Assembly (NCBI GenBank): GCA_029204225.1
Contig: CM055099.1
Location: forward strand, 46,344,929-46,408,928
DNA from: Diphasiastrum complanatum
Lineage: Eukaryota > Streptophyta > Lycopodiopsida > Lycopodiales > Lycopodiaceae
Length of the DNA stretch: 64,000 nucleotides
Direction: 5' to 3'
In this document: positions 10,250-21,539 of the stretch, one piece after another
Layout: the number at the start of each line of letters is the position of its first letter
Position numbering within the stretch: the first letter of the stretch is position 1
Position numbers and translations under genes: made by a program
The notes under the pieces: generated by a model
What the model was told of the DNA's origin: nothing
The model's database searches: none
The model's input: the letters and a program-made list of their open reading frames with translations, nothing else

Positions 10250-11081
10250 TCTGAGCTGGCTATGGCGCCCTGGGCAACTTCTTGCCGGTCCTACTCCTCT
10301 ATGGCTCCCAGCAAACGGGGAGGAGCTAACTTCCCCCGTTCCCCACCTTGTTCTCCACCTCCATTGCTGGCAGCAGCAGTTGATGCTTCACCTCCATCGC
10401 TGGCAGCAGAAGCCGCATAGACTGCTGCCCCCCCCCATCACTGGCAGCAGAATTGCCGGCACCTAAGCAAACTGCCAATGAGGCAGTAGTCACACATGCA
10501 GAGCTGCCAGCAGCCAGCCAGTCAGCTGCCAGCGAAACAGATGTACAGGCAGTGCTGTCTAGAGCCATTGCTGGCGGCAGGAGTTGATGCTTCACCTCCA
10601 TCGTTGGCAGCAGAAGCCCCATTGACTGCTGCTCCCCCATCACTGGCAGCAGAATTGGCGGCACCTAAACAAACTGCCGATGAGGCAGTAGCCACACATG
10701 CAGAGCTGCCAGCAGCCAGCCAGTCAGCTGCCAGCGAGACAGCAGATGTACAGGCAGTGCTGTCTAGAGCCATTTTTCTGCCTCCTTCGGCCCCTAACAG
10801 ATTAGGCAGCGCTGTCCTTGTCCCTTCTTCATCTATTCGTTCTTCATCTGCCCTTCATCTGCTGCCTCCTCATTTGGTGCCTCCACACCCATGCTACCTT
10901 CTTCCTCATTTGCCAAGCTACAGATGATATATACACACCAAGAAAGGTGTTTGAGGGGTATCTAAAAGCTGAGGTGGATGCCTTAAGATTCAAAGTACAA
11001 CAGCTGAAGCTCAGCTCACAATGACAACATTAATCCAAGATAACATAGTTCCCAAGCAGAAAGTCCAGACATTGGAAGCAT
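10250..11081 (+). mobile_element. LINE ORF1 fragment with internal duplication
   Basis: Starts right after a CT tail. It encodes an Ala/Ser/Pro-rich ORF1 N-terminus (frames 10496-10927) and then the start of the coiled coil (DDIYTPRKVFEGYLKAEVD at 10920-11000), which matches LINE ORF1 at 50505-50580. The copy is cut at about 11082 by a Copia LTR. Frame breaks are present. Confidence 0.75.
10361..10769 (+). repeat. Tandem duplication of about 204 bp in LINE ORF1
   Basis: Two near-identical units, 10361-10564 and 10565-10769, each from CCATTGCTGGC to GCTGTCTAGAG, differ by a few substitutions and small indels. They encode the low-complexity N-terminal part of ORF1. Confidence 0.9.
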
Positions 11082-11204
11082 TGTAGCGAGTTTCAGACTT
11101 ATGATTAATCTGAGATGTTCTCCTTTGCTCAATCATCTTGTTCTGTGTGTGTGAGTACTAATAGGATTAGTTTGCTCTTCTGAATTATTCTCATAATTCT
11201 ATCA

Positions 11205-11217
11205 TGGTATCAGAGCC
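11205..11217 (+). promoter_or_regulatory. Primer-binding site of Copia B
   Basis: TGGTATCAGAGCC directly follows an LTR end (ATCA). This is the common plant Copia minus-strand primer site for initiator-Met tRNA. Confidence 0.8.
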
Positions 11218-11436
11218 AAGGTGCTTCTGATTTGAGCATTGAACATAGTAGGTTTGCTACAAGTGGGATCATACTCATCTCTGGAAAGACAAGTAATTTT
11301 CAGATTCAAGACAGATCACAGGAAGATCAGGTTCCAGGATTGATTGGTTGCAGAATTGCTACTGTTTTTCACAAGTCAACAAGAGGCAGATCAGTAGAGG
11401 AAAGAGCTTTTTTGCTGGAGGCAGGTCACTGGAGGC

Positions 11437-12288
11437 TGTTGAAGAGTAATGCCTATTTTATCCCTTTGGCTAAGCACTAAGTTGTAAGTTGTACCATAGA
11501 TGCCCAGCGTTTCTGAAACGCGTTTCAGAATTGTGTTCAGAAACGCGGTTCAGAAATGCGTTTATGAAAATTTAATTTAATTTATTTTTTTGTTTTTTTG
11601 TTTTTTTTTTGTTTAATATGGGTATTAGATGAAAGCTCTAATTAAGAGCATAATTATTGTGTAATTTGCCGGCTGTTTCGGGTGCAGGATGGTCCAGTTC
11701 AGATGCATTAATCCACGTTGGGTTTTGTCAAGGATAAAAATTCAAAACTAACCTCTAGCCTGTTCGTTACGATCACAGATGGTCCCAGTAAGTGTGTTTT
11801 TGCTCAGGGAGTTGTCCCCCCAAACCCCCCACCGAGGGGCTACCGCCCCCTGAACCCCCTGAGCATTTATTGAAAACCAGAGCAAATAACAACCAAATAG
11901 CTATTGATAATAAGATCTGTTTGTGCCCAATCTACTGCATTTCTGAGAGGCAAAACACTGGTTTGACCATTGATCCCCTAAAAAAATTTCAGCCATAATA
12001 AGCTATTTTTCCAAAAAAAAAAAAAGAATAATAATAATATTTTTTTTTAACGATTCTGGGTATAGAAACGCATCCTCCCAGAAACGCGTTTCTGGGCATC
12101 TATGAGTTGTACATAACTCGTGGGGCATGCTATTAATTAAATACATGAGAACCCCCTTTTTGTAAGTTGAGTAAATTAGTGCAAGTGGCCCACTTTGGCC
12201 AAGTAGCTCACTCATATGGTTGACACCTAGACTTTCCATGCATGTAATTGAGGTGCTTGCCTCACAAGGGATTTGGAGGACCCACGCC

Positions 12289-12322
<34 letters not shown>

Positions 12323-12477
12323 GCAATTCATTTTCTCTTCTAACTTTTGGTGTGGTTAGGTGCTTATGCAATTCTCCTTTTATGCGATGTTTTCCATAGC
12401 TAAGTTTCTCAAGCTTTCTTGGTTGATCTAGTATTGAAGTTAAGATACTCCATAGCTAGGTCTTGCAATTCATCATG
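11437..12477 (+). repeat. 5' LTR of Copia A, split by a MITE
   Basis: It aligns with the 3' LTR except for a 610-bp insertion at 11495-12104 and short differences, including a CT tract near 12294-12320. Without the MITE and its target duplication it is about 420 bp. Confidence 0.85.
11495..12104. mobile_element. hAT-like MITE in the LTR, GAAACGCGTTTC-motif type (610 bp)
   Basis: Terminal inverted repeats start CATAGATGCCCAG at both ends. The element is flanked by a perfect 8-bp duplication AGTTGTAC (11487-11494 and 12105-12112). The 3' LTR of the same Copia has the single uninterrupted AGTTGTACATAAC site, which proves the insertion. Both ends repeat the word GAAACGCGTTTC; the middle is AT-rich and non-coding. 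Confidence 0.93.
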
Positions 12478-12489
12478 GTATCAGAGCAG
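12478..12489 (+). promoter_or_regulatory. Primer-binding site of Copia A
   Basis: TGGTATCAGAGC immediately after the 5' LTR end, the typical initiator-Met tRNA site. Confidence 0.85.
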
Positions 12490-12934
12490 GTTGTCTAGCC
12501 TGTGAGTCTGTGAGTGAGAGAAACTTCAGTGCTCAGATTCTTGAGAAGATTCTCATCTTCCACAAGCACCTCAATCTTGTAAGAGGGAGCTTTTGATCTA
12601 CAGAAGTCAGATCAGGTTGAGTCTTACATTGTTGGAGAGCTATTGGCAAGGAGAGTGGGATGATCTAAAAAATTTCTAATTCTAAGTTTTGGGGAGTCTT
12701 TTTGGAGGAGCTTACACAAAAGTAGGGCGCACTTTCTGTAGGGGCTTTTGGTTACTGAACCAGTGGGGCCTAGTGCTTGTGCTAGTAAGGCCATACGAAG
12801 TGGCAAAGTCAAAAGCAGGAGCTAGAGGGTTGCCTTGAAGTGGCTAAATACCCTAGTTTGGGGTCAAACCCTAGTTGTTGGAAGTTGTTTCTTTCTGATT
12901 TCTTTCAGGTTTTTGTTTGAGCACAAATTATAGC

Positions 12935-14010
12935 ATGGCTAGTCTTGGGGAGAATTTGCTGGGTGAATCGAGCAAACTTGATGGCACAAACTACAGAGTG
13001 TGGAAGTTCAAGATGGCTAACATCTTGATGGACAGGAATTGCTGGGAGTTAATGGCAGGTAGAGAGCCTGTACCAACATCTGAACCTGAATTGTAGGACT
13101 ACATAAACAGGAGACAGAAGGCTCTTAGGATGATGAATCTTTTTGTCAAGGACAACATTTTCCTCACATTTGCGATGCAAAGGATGCAGTGGATGCTTGG
13201 ACTATTTTGAAGTCTATGTTTGAAACAGTGGATTCAGCCAAGCTTGTGTATTTGCAAAACAGGTTATATACTCTCAAGATGGAAGCAGGTGCAACAATAG
13301 GTGATCACATCACAAAGATCAAGGACCTTATGGACCAGCTTGCTTCAGTAGGAGAGACAGTAAGTGAGTATTGTTCCCATAGTCTTGAACAGTTTGTCAT
13401 TCAACTATCAAGACTATGTGATGTCCCTTTCTGCTAGGGAGAAACTCCCAACCTTTGGGGAGTTATGTGGTCTTCTTTTACAGGAGGAGATGAGAAGGAA
13501 GAATCTTTTTGAAAGGGAAGATAATCCAGAACCATAGTTGCACGAATCGCGGTTCGAACCTCGAACCTTCGAACTTTTTGGAGCCGGTTCGAACCGGGAA
13601 AAAAAGAAAAAAAGAAAAAAAGAAATCCAAAAGCCAAAGAAACGTTTTGGCATTTTTTTTTTTGGTTTGAACCAGCTTGGCCGGTTCAAACCGGTCGAAT
13701 CGCCTTGTAATCTTGTCCAGAACATGCATTTGCTTCCAAGAAGAAGCAGAACTTTCAGAAGAAAGGGAAAGGCAAAGGAAAGAACTCAAAGCAAAGCTTG
13801 GAGCAGCAGGTGTCCAAGTTACAGGTTGGAGAGGAGTCAAGCACTAATTCCTCGTCTACACCCAAGAGGAAGGGCAACTGCAACTATTGTGGCAAGTATA
13901 GGCATTTCGCTTTTGAATGCCCAAAGAAGCAAAGCGATCAGAAGAAGGGAAAGAACCAGCAGGGTTTCTTTGTTGATAAAGTTGCAGGAGAAGAGCAATC
14001 TGGTGGGCTT
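12935..14010 (+). pseudogene. Copia A gag
   Basis: The frame starts MASLGENLLGESSKLDGTNYRVW, the usual Copia gag opening (KLDGTNY.VWK). A TAG at 13095 and a frameshift break it. The body (DAWTILKSMFETVDSAKLVYLQ at 13189-13260, KMEAGATIGDHITKIKDLM) is the UBN2-type gag core. After a MITE at 13533-13715 it resumes with a zinc knuckle CNYCGKYRHFAFEC at 13879-13920 (first Gly-His pair changed to Arg-His). Role: capsid protein of the virus-like particle. Confidence 0.8.
13533..13715. mobile_element. hAT-like MITE in Copia A gag, GGTTCGAACC-motif type (183 bp)
   Basis: Flanked by a perfect 8-bp duplication TCCAGAAC (13525-13532 and 13716-13723). It starts CATAGTTGCACGAATCG and ends with the inverse of CAAGATTACAAGGCGATTCG. 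The inside repeats GGTTCGAACC/CCGGTTCGAACCGG variants around a poly-A/poly-T middle. Confidence 0.9.
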
Positions 14011-14046
14011 TGATCTATTCACCGCAGCCCTATCATCTGAATCCAC

Positions 14047-14420
14047 GTTTGGTGGATGATACATTGATTCTGGAGCCTCAAAGCACATGACACCTCATAG
14101 ACATTGGTCACCTATGAGGAGACAGGAGATGGTCAGCAAGTATGCCTTGGAGATAACTCTACACATGAGGTGAGGGGCAAAGGCACAGTTCCAGTGCAAC
14201 TATCATCAAGAGAGGTGAAGGTAATCAAGAGTGTGTTGCATGTACCAGGGTTGGCTAGCCATTACCAAACAGAACATGCTGGTGGAGTTTGACGAATCTA
14301 CCTGTTTGGTAAAAGACAAAGATCAAAGCTTCAAGGTGGTAGCCAAGGGAATGCAAGAAGGGGGTCTTGACAAGCTTTACACAGCCATTCCTAGCCAAGA
14401 GGCCTTGTTAGGATTCTAGT
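14047..14420 (+). pseudogene. Copia A protease and pre-integrase region
   Basis: YIDSGASKHMTPHRHW near 14061-14110 is the aspartic protease active site (DSGA). It is followed by GDNSTHEVRGKGTVPVQL and a decayed hydrophobic strand. Frame changes separate the pieces. Confidence 0.7.
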
Positions 14421-14429
14421 CAGGACAAG

Positions 14430-14850
14430 CTTTGGCACGAGAGGTATGGTCATTTGAGCTATCAAAGTTTACAAGTTTTGAACAAGCACAATATGGTAGT
14501 AGATCTTCCTAGCATTAAGTCTTCTTCAGATACATGTGAGGCTTGTGCCCTAGGAAAGCAAGAGAGGCAAAGGTTTCCAAAGGGAAAGCTACCAAGGCCA
14601 AGGGCATTCTTGAGCTTCTGCATTCAGATTTGTGCAGTCCCATGCAGACCAGATCAGCCGGGGGGGGGGGGGGTACTATCTCATGACCTTTGTAGATGAT
14701 TTCTCACGAAAGGTATGGGTCTATTTTCTGAAGCTAAAATCAGAAGCGTTCAAATACTTCAAACAGTGGAAAGCTTTGGTGGAGAACCACACTGGAAAGA
14801 GGCTAAAGACTCTCTTGGTCAGATAAGGGTGGTGAGTATATTTCAATGTT
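14430..14850 (+). pseudogene. Copia A integrase, N-terminal half
   Basis: The pre-integrase zinc domain (WHERYGHLSYQSLQVLNK, CEACALGKQERQRFPKG) and the start of the catalytic core (YYLMTFVDDFSRKVWVYFLKLKSEAF) are visible. A poly-G run near 14660 and a frameshift break it, and it stops at the insertion beginning near 14850. The C-terminal half of integrase is missing. Confidence 0.75.
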
Positions 14851-15345
14851 GGGCGGGTATTGATTTTTTTTTCGGTTCTCAACCCGGTTATCAACCCGGT
14901 TCTAAAGACCCTAACCGGTGGGTACGCTATTTCTCAAGAACAGAACTGGCGGGTATGCTCTTTTGTAGGAACCGGCCACAGTTGAGAACCGTCAGGTCCC
15001 TTTGAGACTTGGATTGAGGTTGAGAACCAGACCGTCATATGGAGGGGGGTATAACCCGCTTATCAATTCACAATGCAAGGTATACTATTTTCTCTATCCT
15101 AGCCTTTAGGTCGAGTTTAGAAAAGGCCTTGGGTATAGTATAATAGGGTATAGTATAATAGCACTTACACTTACTTTACGTGGTTTCCATGTGTTTTTTG
15201 ATAAATAATGTGAGGGAATTTTAACATAGTACGCAACGATAATTCTCGAAATGATTTTTTAATGATTTTTCAATATTTTTTTATATAAATAGTATATATT
15301 GAGAACCTGATATAGAACCGGAGGGAGTGATAACCGGCAGATTGA
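14850..15345. mobile_element. Insertion in Copia A integrase rich in AACCCGGTT-type words
   Basis: Non-coding segment starting near the TGTTGGGCGGGTATTG word and ending near GATAACCGGCAG. Both edges repeat GGTTCTCAACCCGGTT/GAACCGG words in both orientations and the middle is AT-rich (with a short GGGTATAGTATAATA tandem near 15128-15162). It resembles the MITEs of this window but I could not fix inverted ends or a target duplication. Confidence 0.5.
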
Positions 15346-15689
15346 TACAGGAGCAGGAGAAAGATGGAATTTCTGAGTTCCTACCCTTGATTGATTCCAC
15401 GGATGAGGATCCTAGTGAGCCTCAAGAGCAAGTGCAACAATAGGAGATCGAACATGCTAGTTCGAGACCTCAATTTGGCCAAGTACATAAGGGTGAAATT
15501 GGGGAGAAGCGGAAGACTAAGACAATACCATGGGATATGTGGTCACGATCCATATCGCCTACCACTAGGAAGAAGCTACCTAGGTGGTATTGGGAAACAA
15601 TCAAAGAGGGACAAATGATGGAAGAAGGAGAGAGCTGTGACAGGGTGCCAAAAGATCTCTTAGGTCTCATGAGAGACAAGAGATTAACT

Positions 15690-16797
15690 TTGCTCTTATG
15701 TCCACAATTCTGGATGCAGATGAGCCACAGTTCTTTCACGAAGCAGTGAAGGAAAAGGTATGGCAACATGCCATGCAGGAGGAGTACGACTCCATTGTCG
15801 AGAATGACACATGGGAGCTCACTACATTGCCAGAAGGGAAGCAAGCAAGTGGGTCTATAAGACCAAGTTTCATGCCAATGGAACAGTGGACAAGTACAAG
15901 GCAAGGTTGGTGGCGAAAGGCTACGCCCAGCAGGAGGGGCTAGACTATGAAGAGACATTCACACCTGTTGCTAAGATGACATCTATCAAGACCGTTTTGG
16001 CCTTAGCCTCATATTTTGATTGGGATGTCCATCAAATGGATGTCAAGAGTGCCTTTCTTAATGGGCACCTATAGGAGGAGGTTTACATGGAACAACCGTA
16101 GGGGTTGGAGATAACAGGCAAGGAACATCTGGTTTGCAGGCTTAGAAAAGCCTTGTATGGGCTCAAACAGGCACCAAGGGCTTGGTATAGCCGAATTGAC
16201 GAGTACTTTTCAAGGCAAGGGTTTGAGAAGAGTAATTCTAATTGCAATCTTTATGTCTTCAAGGGAAGGAGAAGACTTTGTGGTTGTTGTGTTCTATGTG
16301 GATGATTTACCCATCATGGGAAGCAATAAGAAGCTTATTGCTTGTGTTAAAAAAAATCTTTCTAGTGAGTTTGAGATGAAAGATTTGGGTTTGCACACTA
16401 TTGCCTAGGAGTTGAGGTTTGGAAAGGGAAGCGTTGTCCTTTTATCTCACATGCAAAGTATGCACAGAAATTATTGAAGAGGTTTAACATGCAAGAAAGC
16501 AAACCAATTAGCACACCCATGGATGCAAGCAACAAGCCATCAAGAGATGATGGTCTAGCATTTGCAGATGAGACTCTCTATCACCAATTGGTGGGCAGCC
16601 TGATTTACCTTACTACCACCAGGCCAGATATTGCTTATGTGGTTGGAATTGCAAGTCAATTTATGAGTAAGCCTACCGAATCACATTGGAAGGCAGCCAA
16701 GCGGATCTTACGATATGTGAGAGGGACGATGACTTATGGGATTGGATACACTGATGATGGTGACCTTCAGCTGGAAGGTTATTCAGATTTTGATTAG
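15690..16797 (+). pseudogene. Copia A reverse transcriptase
   Basis: Copia RT blocks in order: VYKTKFHANGTVDKYKARLV, TFTPVAKMTSIKTVLALA, VHQMDVKSAFLNGHL (catalytic Asp), CRLRKALYGLKQAPRAWY, FYVDDLPIMG (YVDD box near 16290-16320), then PDIAYVVGIASQFM near 16626-16670. Stops occur at 16072 and 16102 and frames shift near 16270. Inactive copy. Confidence 0.85.
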
Positions 16798-17250
16798 GCA
16801 GGTGATAGACTCGATCGGAGATCGACGACAGGCTATTGCTTTAGCCTAGGTTCAGGGGCTATATCTTGGTGCAGCAAGAAGCAGCCTACTATTGCCCTAT
16901 CATCTACCGAACCTGAGTATAGGGCGACTACGAGGTCCACTTGTGAAGCCATTTGGTTACGCCGTCTACTTGAGGATATGCAGATTGCTCAAGTAAGGCC
17001 TACATTGTTGCATTGTGATAACCAAAGCTACATTCACCTTGCGAGAAATCCAAACTATCATGCACAGACGAAGAACATAGAGGTGGACTAGCACTTCATA
17101 CGGGAGAAAGTGCACAGTGGTGAGATCGAGCTAGTTTATTGCGACAGCAACTACCAGATAGCTGATATCTTTACTAAACCACTTAGTAAAAATAAGTTTG
17201 AAAAATTCAAAACTTTGTTGGGTGTCAGTTTGAATAAAATAGCCATCAAG
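16795..17250 (+). pseudogene. Copia A RNase H
   Basis: [49 protein letters not shown] and the end motif YCDSNYQIADIFTKPL are the standard Copia RNase H landmarks. A TAG replaces the residue after the first catalytic-strand Asp (DFD-stop-AGD, 16796) and another stop is at 17089. Confidence 0.8.
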
Positions 17251-17256
17251 GGGGGG

Positions 17257-17646
17257 TGTTGAAGAGTAATGCCTATTTTACCCCTTTGGCTAAGCACTAA
17301 TTAAGTTGTAAGTTGTACATAACTCATGGGGCATGTTATTAATTAAATACATCCCCTTTTTGTAAGTTGAGTAAATTAGTGCAAGTGGCAAGTAGCTCAC
17401 TCATATGGTTGACACCTAGACTTTCCATGCATGTAATTGAGGTGCTTGCCTCACAAGGGATTTGGAGGACCCACGCCCTCCTCGCTCTCTCTAGCGATTC
17501 ATTTTCTCTTCTAACTTTTGGTGTGGTGAGGTGCTTATGCAATTCTCCTTGTATGTGATGTTTTCCATAGCTAAGTTTCTCAAGCTTTCTTGGTTGATCT
17601 AGTATTGAAGTTAAGATACTCCATAGCTAGGTCTTGCAATTCATCA
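17257..17646 (+). repeat. 3' LTR of Copia A
   Basis: 390 bp, TGTTGAAGAG to TTCATCA, lacking the MITE found in the 5' LTR. It preserves the pre-insertion target site. Confidence 0.88.
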
Positions 17647-18519
17647 AAGACACTAGAGGCAGATTTTGTGGTCACTATCGTTGAAGATCAGATCCACAGA
17701 TTAGAGCGTTGAATGATTGTTACTTTATCTGCAAGACAGATCACTAGTTTCAGCTTACTGAGTGCAAACAGGTTAGGTGCTGGAAAACAGAAGTTGCAAG
17801 AAGGATTAGGTTGCTGCTGCAGATCTGCTGTTGGAAGGAGAAAGTTGGGGCTAGAATTGGCATGCGAAGGTGGAGATCTCAATACTTCCAAGAGGAAGAT
17901 TGTTGATCAACCAACGTATGAAGTGAAGGATCAGATCTGCAAGAAGGACTAGATCGCTGAAGATCATTGCTTGTGCTTTGGAAGGTTGATACAGCTTGGC
18001 GAATCATTATTGGTTATTACAGGCATATGAGCTCAAGCTAATTGCTGCAAGATGTTCGTATATTAGTTTGGAAGAACTACACGAGCAAGGTAGGTTGAAT
18101 CGAGTAGATTTGTTTCATGTTAAGGTGCTCCTAGCCTTGCCCGCGCTTCTTTGAAGGAGCGAACGCATAGGCAAGGATGCATGAGCCGTTAAAACTGTCA
18201 GACTACTGTTACTCATATATCGGAGTCATCAGACAAAGTGTCCCATACAACATATGCCAAGTGTCCCTTACATCTTAGGCTCTAAATATGACTTAGTACC
18301 CCTATGCCAAATATAACCACATCATTTGAAGCTAGTGAACCTGATTTCTACATCCGCGTACAAATTACCGTAGGCAGGTGAGTACGCCTTTCTTCTTAGT
18401 TCACATACCAAGAGCGCAACAGTTGTTGAAAGGTCATTAAAGATCAGATCAACAGAACAGGCGCTGGACAAGCATATGCAAATCGATGGTAATAAAGAAA
18501 ACAAATTATTGACATTGAT
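17647..18519 (+). other. Leader of Copia B, continued
   Basis: Sequence in the same GAAGATCAGATC/CAGATCACTAG style as 11218-11436 on the other side of Copia A, so it is read as the displaced Copia B leader. From about 18125 to 18430 the style changes (GCCCGCGC, GAACGCATAGGC), possibly a further small insertion. No coding function is seen. Confidence 0.5.
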
Positions 18520-19180
18520 AGCATACTTTGGTTCTACTTGGAAGTACATGCAAGTATTTTATAAGAAGAACCATCAAATTTTTTGGAACCGTCAAAATCT
18601 CAACCAACAAAGATTTTGAGGAACCAACAAACATTGAAGAATTTTATGATAAAATTCTGTGGAACCAGCAAAGATCAACAAACATTGAAGATCAAGAGTA
18701 TTGGGATATTGTCACAAGTGCCAAAGTTCCTCTCACAAATGATAAGAAAGTGTCCCAGATTTGGTGTCCATTATGCTCAATAGCTTACCACTAGCTTATC
18801 AGAATTTTGTTATCATGTTTATCTTTATGAGAAACTAGGCCTACTTTTGATGAATTGAATGCTACTTTGTTACAAGAGGAAATGAGACGTCATAATCTCA
18901 TGAACAGGGATGATTTTAAAGAACAAGCATTCATAGGAAAAAAGCAGGGACAAAATACGAAGAAAGGTGAAAAGTGGAAGAAGAACTAAGGAAAGCAAAA
19001 GTAGCAAGGAAATTGGGAGAAAAGGAATAAGTCAAATGAACAAGAAGATGAAGAGAAGGCAAATTTTAATAGGAAAGGAAAGAGCTTTATTTGCGGTAAG
19101 CAGGTTCATTATTTAAAAGAATGTTGGAAGAACAAGTTCAACTGGAAGAAAGAGGCAAGAAATTCTGCTAAAGAAAAAGG
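18520..19180 (+). pseudogene. Copia B gag
   Basis: Broken gag frames; the knuckle-like stretch SFICGKQVHYLKECW near 19081-19128 fits C-x2-C-x4-H-x4-C except that the first Cys is Ser. Upstream is the Lys/Glu-rich stretch usual before Copia knuckles. Confidence 0.6.
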
Positions 19181-19187
19181 ACTTGAT

Positions 19188-19796
19188 ATGAAGTTGAGTG
19201 CTTTGGATCTCGACAATTGTGAATTCTTTCCAGCATCAACATCTTCATGTGATTTCTCAAGGGAAGAAGAATGTTGGTTTATCGATTCAGGTGCATCAAA
19301 GCATATGACACCTCGACGGGATTGGCTATCTAGTTCTCAACTAGATGATGGTATAAATGTCAAGTTGGGAGACAATCATACTTACAACATCAAGGGTGTT
19401 GGGAAGGAACATATTCAATTACCTTCAGGAAAGGTTGGTGATATCAAGGCAGTTCTCTATGTACCTGGCATAAAGAAAAATTAACTCTTAGTTTCAGCTA
19501 CGACAAAGCAACATATGGTTGTGCAGTTCGATGAAGAACGTTGTTTTATCAAGAAGAAGAACAATGAAGTGGTAGTTGAAGGGGTTCTTTCTCGCAAGAA
19601 GGTAATACGAACTTTAGGCTTAGATGATAAGTCATCAAGCGGGATTGTTGATATTGAAGTGACAAGTAAGTTATGGCATGAAAGGTTTGGACATTTGAAT
19701 TTTGATAGTCTACAAGCTTTGAGGAAATCTAATATGGTTACAAGTTTACCTCAAGATATTCCACATTACAAATTCTATGAAAGGTTGTATCTTTAA
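19188..19796 (+). pseudogene. Copia B protease and pre-integrase
   Basis: CWFIDSGASKHMTPRRDW near 19273-19325 is the protease active-site region, followed by VKLGDNHTYNIKGVGKEHIQL and VGDIKAVLYVPGIKKN. A stop at 19482 ends the first frame. The next frame holds LWHERFGHLNFDSLQALRK, the start of the integrase zinc domain; its CxxC pair is lost. Confidence 0.75.
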
Positions 19797-19839
19797 AAAA
19801 CTTCATAGACAAATTTTATTTCAGTACAACTAGAGCAAG

Positions 19840-20480
19840 AAATATTCTAGAACTTGTTCATACAGATTTGTGTGGTCCTATGAAAACATAGTCTCATAGT
19901 GGAGCAAGTTATTTTATGGTGTTTGTTGATGATATTCTAGGAAGATATGCGTATATCTTCTCAAGAATAAAAGTGAGGCATTGAAATGCTTTACCTGGTC
20001 TAAGGCAAAGGTTGAAAAAGAAATAGGTAGACAGATAAAGGGGGAAAGTATCTTTCTATAGGATTTCAAATGTTTTGTAAGGACAATGGCATAAAGAGAT
20101 AGTTGGTAGGTATAGAAACACCTTAACAAAATGGAGTTGCAAAAAGAAAACTGTTCTATTGTGGAAATTGCTAGAAGAATGATCTTCCTAATTCATTTTG
20201 GGGTGAAGTAGTTAAAATAGCAATTTATCTTTTGAATAGGCATCCTACCAAAGCAATAGAGAATGAGAATCGAACTCCAGAAGAAACTTATACAGGTAAG
20301 AAACCCAGTGTAAGTTATTTGAGAGTGTTTGATACTATTGCATATGCTCATATACCTCAGGACATGAGAAGTATGTTGGATTCGAACGCAACAAAGTGTT
20401 TGATGCTTGGATATTTTAATAAGACAAGGGATACAGGCTTTATGATATTGAAGGAAGGAAAGTACTTTACGAGAACCTGA
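19840..20480 (+). pseudogene. Copia B integrase
   Basis: ILELVHTDLCGPMKT then GASYFMVFVDD show the core start; later RHPTKAIENENRTPEETYTGKKP and FDTIAYAHIPQDMRSMLDS (20232-20400) match the C-terminal part of Copia integrases. Several stops and frame changes lie between. Confidence 0.7.
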
Positions 20481-20839
20481 ATCGACCCACAAATTGCCTA
20501 CACCAACTCATTTGCCTAGAGAAGCCTTGATGAATATAGGAAAAAAGAAAGAGAGATCAAGTATATGGGATACTTATTCACCTTCGACTTCACCGAGCAG
20601 GACCGTTTATTAGAAAGTTACGTGGGTAGTACTATGAGACTATCAAAGATGGAGTCATCTTGGAAAAGGGAGAGTCATGTAAATAGGGAGCTAGAAGATC
20701 GGCAAGGCTTGAGAAGCAGCATGAGGATCAAGATCAAGATCGACATGAGGATCAACATGAGGATAAAGATGTACAAATTGCATTTATGGCTATAGTTTTG
20801 GAAACTAAGAATCCATCTACTTTTAGGGAAGCTTAAAAA

Positions 20840-21535
20840 GAGGATAGTTGGAGGAAAGCTATGGGTGAAGAGTACAATTCAATCATGAAGAACAAGACTT
20901 GGAGGCTTGTTCAGTTGCCTAAAGGTAAGAAGGTAGTTGGATGCAAGTGGATCTATAGAACTAAGTATAAATCAGATGGATCTATTGCCAGTTGACTACT
21001 ATGAGGACAATTCTATCATTGGCAGCTCAGTTTGGTTGTAGCAGGATAGGAAGACACGACTTGCAAGTTGGAAAAGGCATTATATGGAGTTAAGCAAGCA
21101 CCTAGGGCATGGTACACGAGGATTTATGCATACTTTGAGGAGCTTGGTTTTCAAAGGAGTAATGTGGAGTGTACACTTTATGTTATGGTAAAAGATAATC
21201 AAATTGTTATTGTAGTGATGTATGTTGATGATCTTATCATCATAGGTTCTATTCAAGTTTTGATTCGAAATATTAAGAAAGATCTCTCATCAGAGTTTGA
21301 CATGAAAGATCTTGCTTCAATACATTATATTCTAGGGATTGAGATATGGAGAGTAGCACATGGTCTATGTATTTCTCAATTAAAGTATGCACATGAATTT
21401 CTTGAAAATATTGGGATGTCAGAATCCAAACCTATTTCAATCCCATATGATTGTAGATGTAAGCGTACGAAAACTAAGGACGATCAAGATGTAGATGAAA
21501 CATTATATAGACAATTTGTTGGAAGTTTGATCTAA
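20840..21535 (+). pseudogene. Copia B reverse transcriptase
   Basis: GCKWIYRTKYKSDGSI, then a jump that deletes the TFxPVA and first catalytic Asp blocks, then EKALYGVKQAPRAWYTRIYAY and VVMYVDDLIIIGS (YVDD near 21220), HYILGIEIWR and DVDETLYRQFVGSLI. The deletion near 20995 removes the essential first Asp. Confidence 0.8.
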
Positions 21536-21539
21536 CTTA

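Larger units (their letters stand above)
11437..17646 (+). mobile_element. Copia-type LTR retrotransposon A, nested in the leader of Copia B
   Basis: The 5' LTR 11437-12477 (with a nested MITE) and 3' LTR 17257-17646 both start TGTTGAAGAGTAATGCC and end TTCATCA. PBS TGGTATCAGAGC is at 12478-12489 and the purine tract CAAGGGGGGG at 17247-17256. Gene order is gag, protease, integrase, RT, RNase H, as in Ty1/Copia. Stops, a MITE in gag and an insertion/deletion in integrase make it inactive. The 5-bp flanks (GAGGC left, AAGAC right) do not match. Confidence 0.85.

Noticed and set aside
11432-17651. 5-bp target duplication of Copia A
   Set aside because: The flanks GAGGC and AAGAC do not match, so none is claimed; a recombination between copies could explain this.
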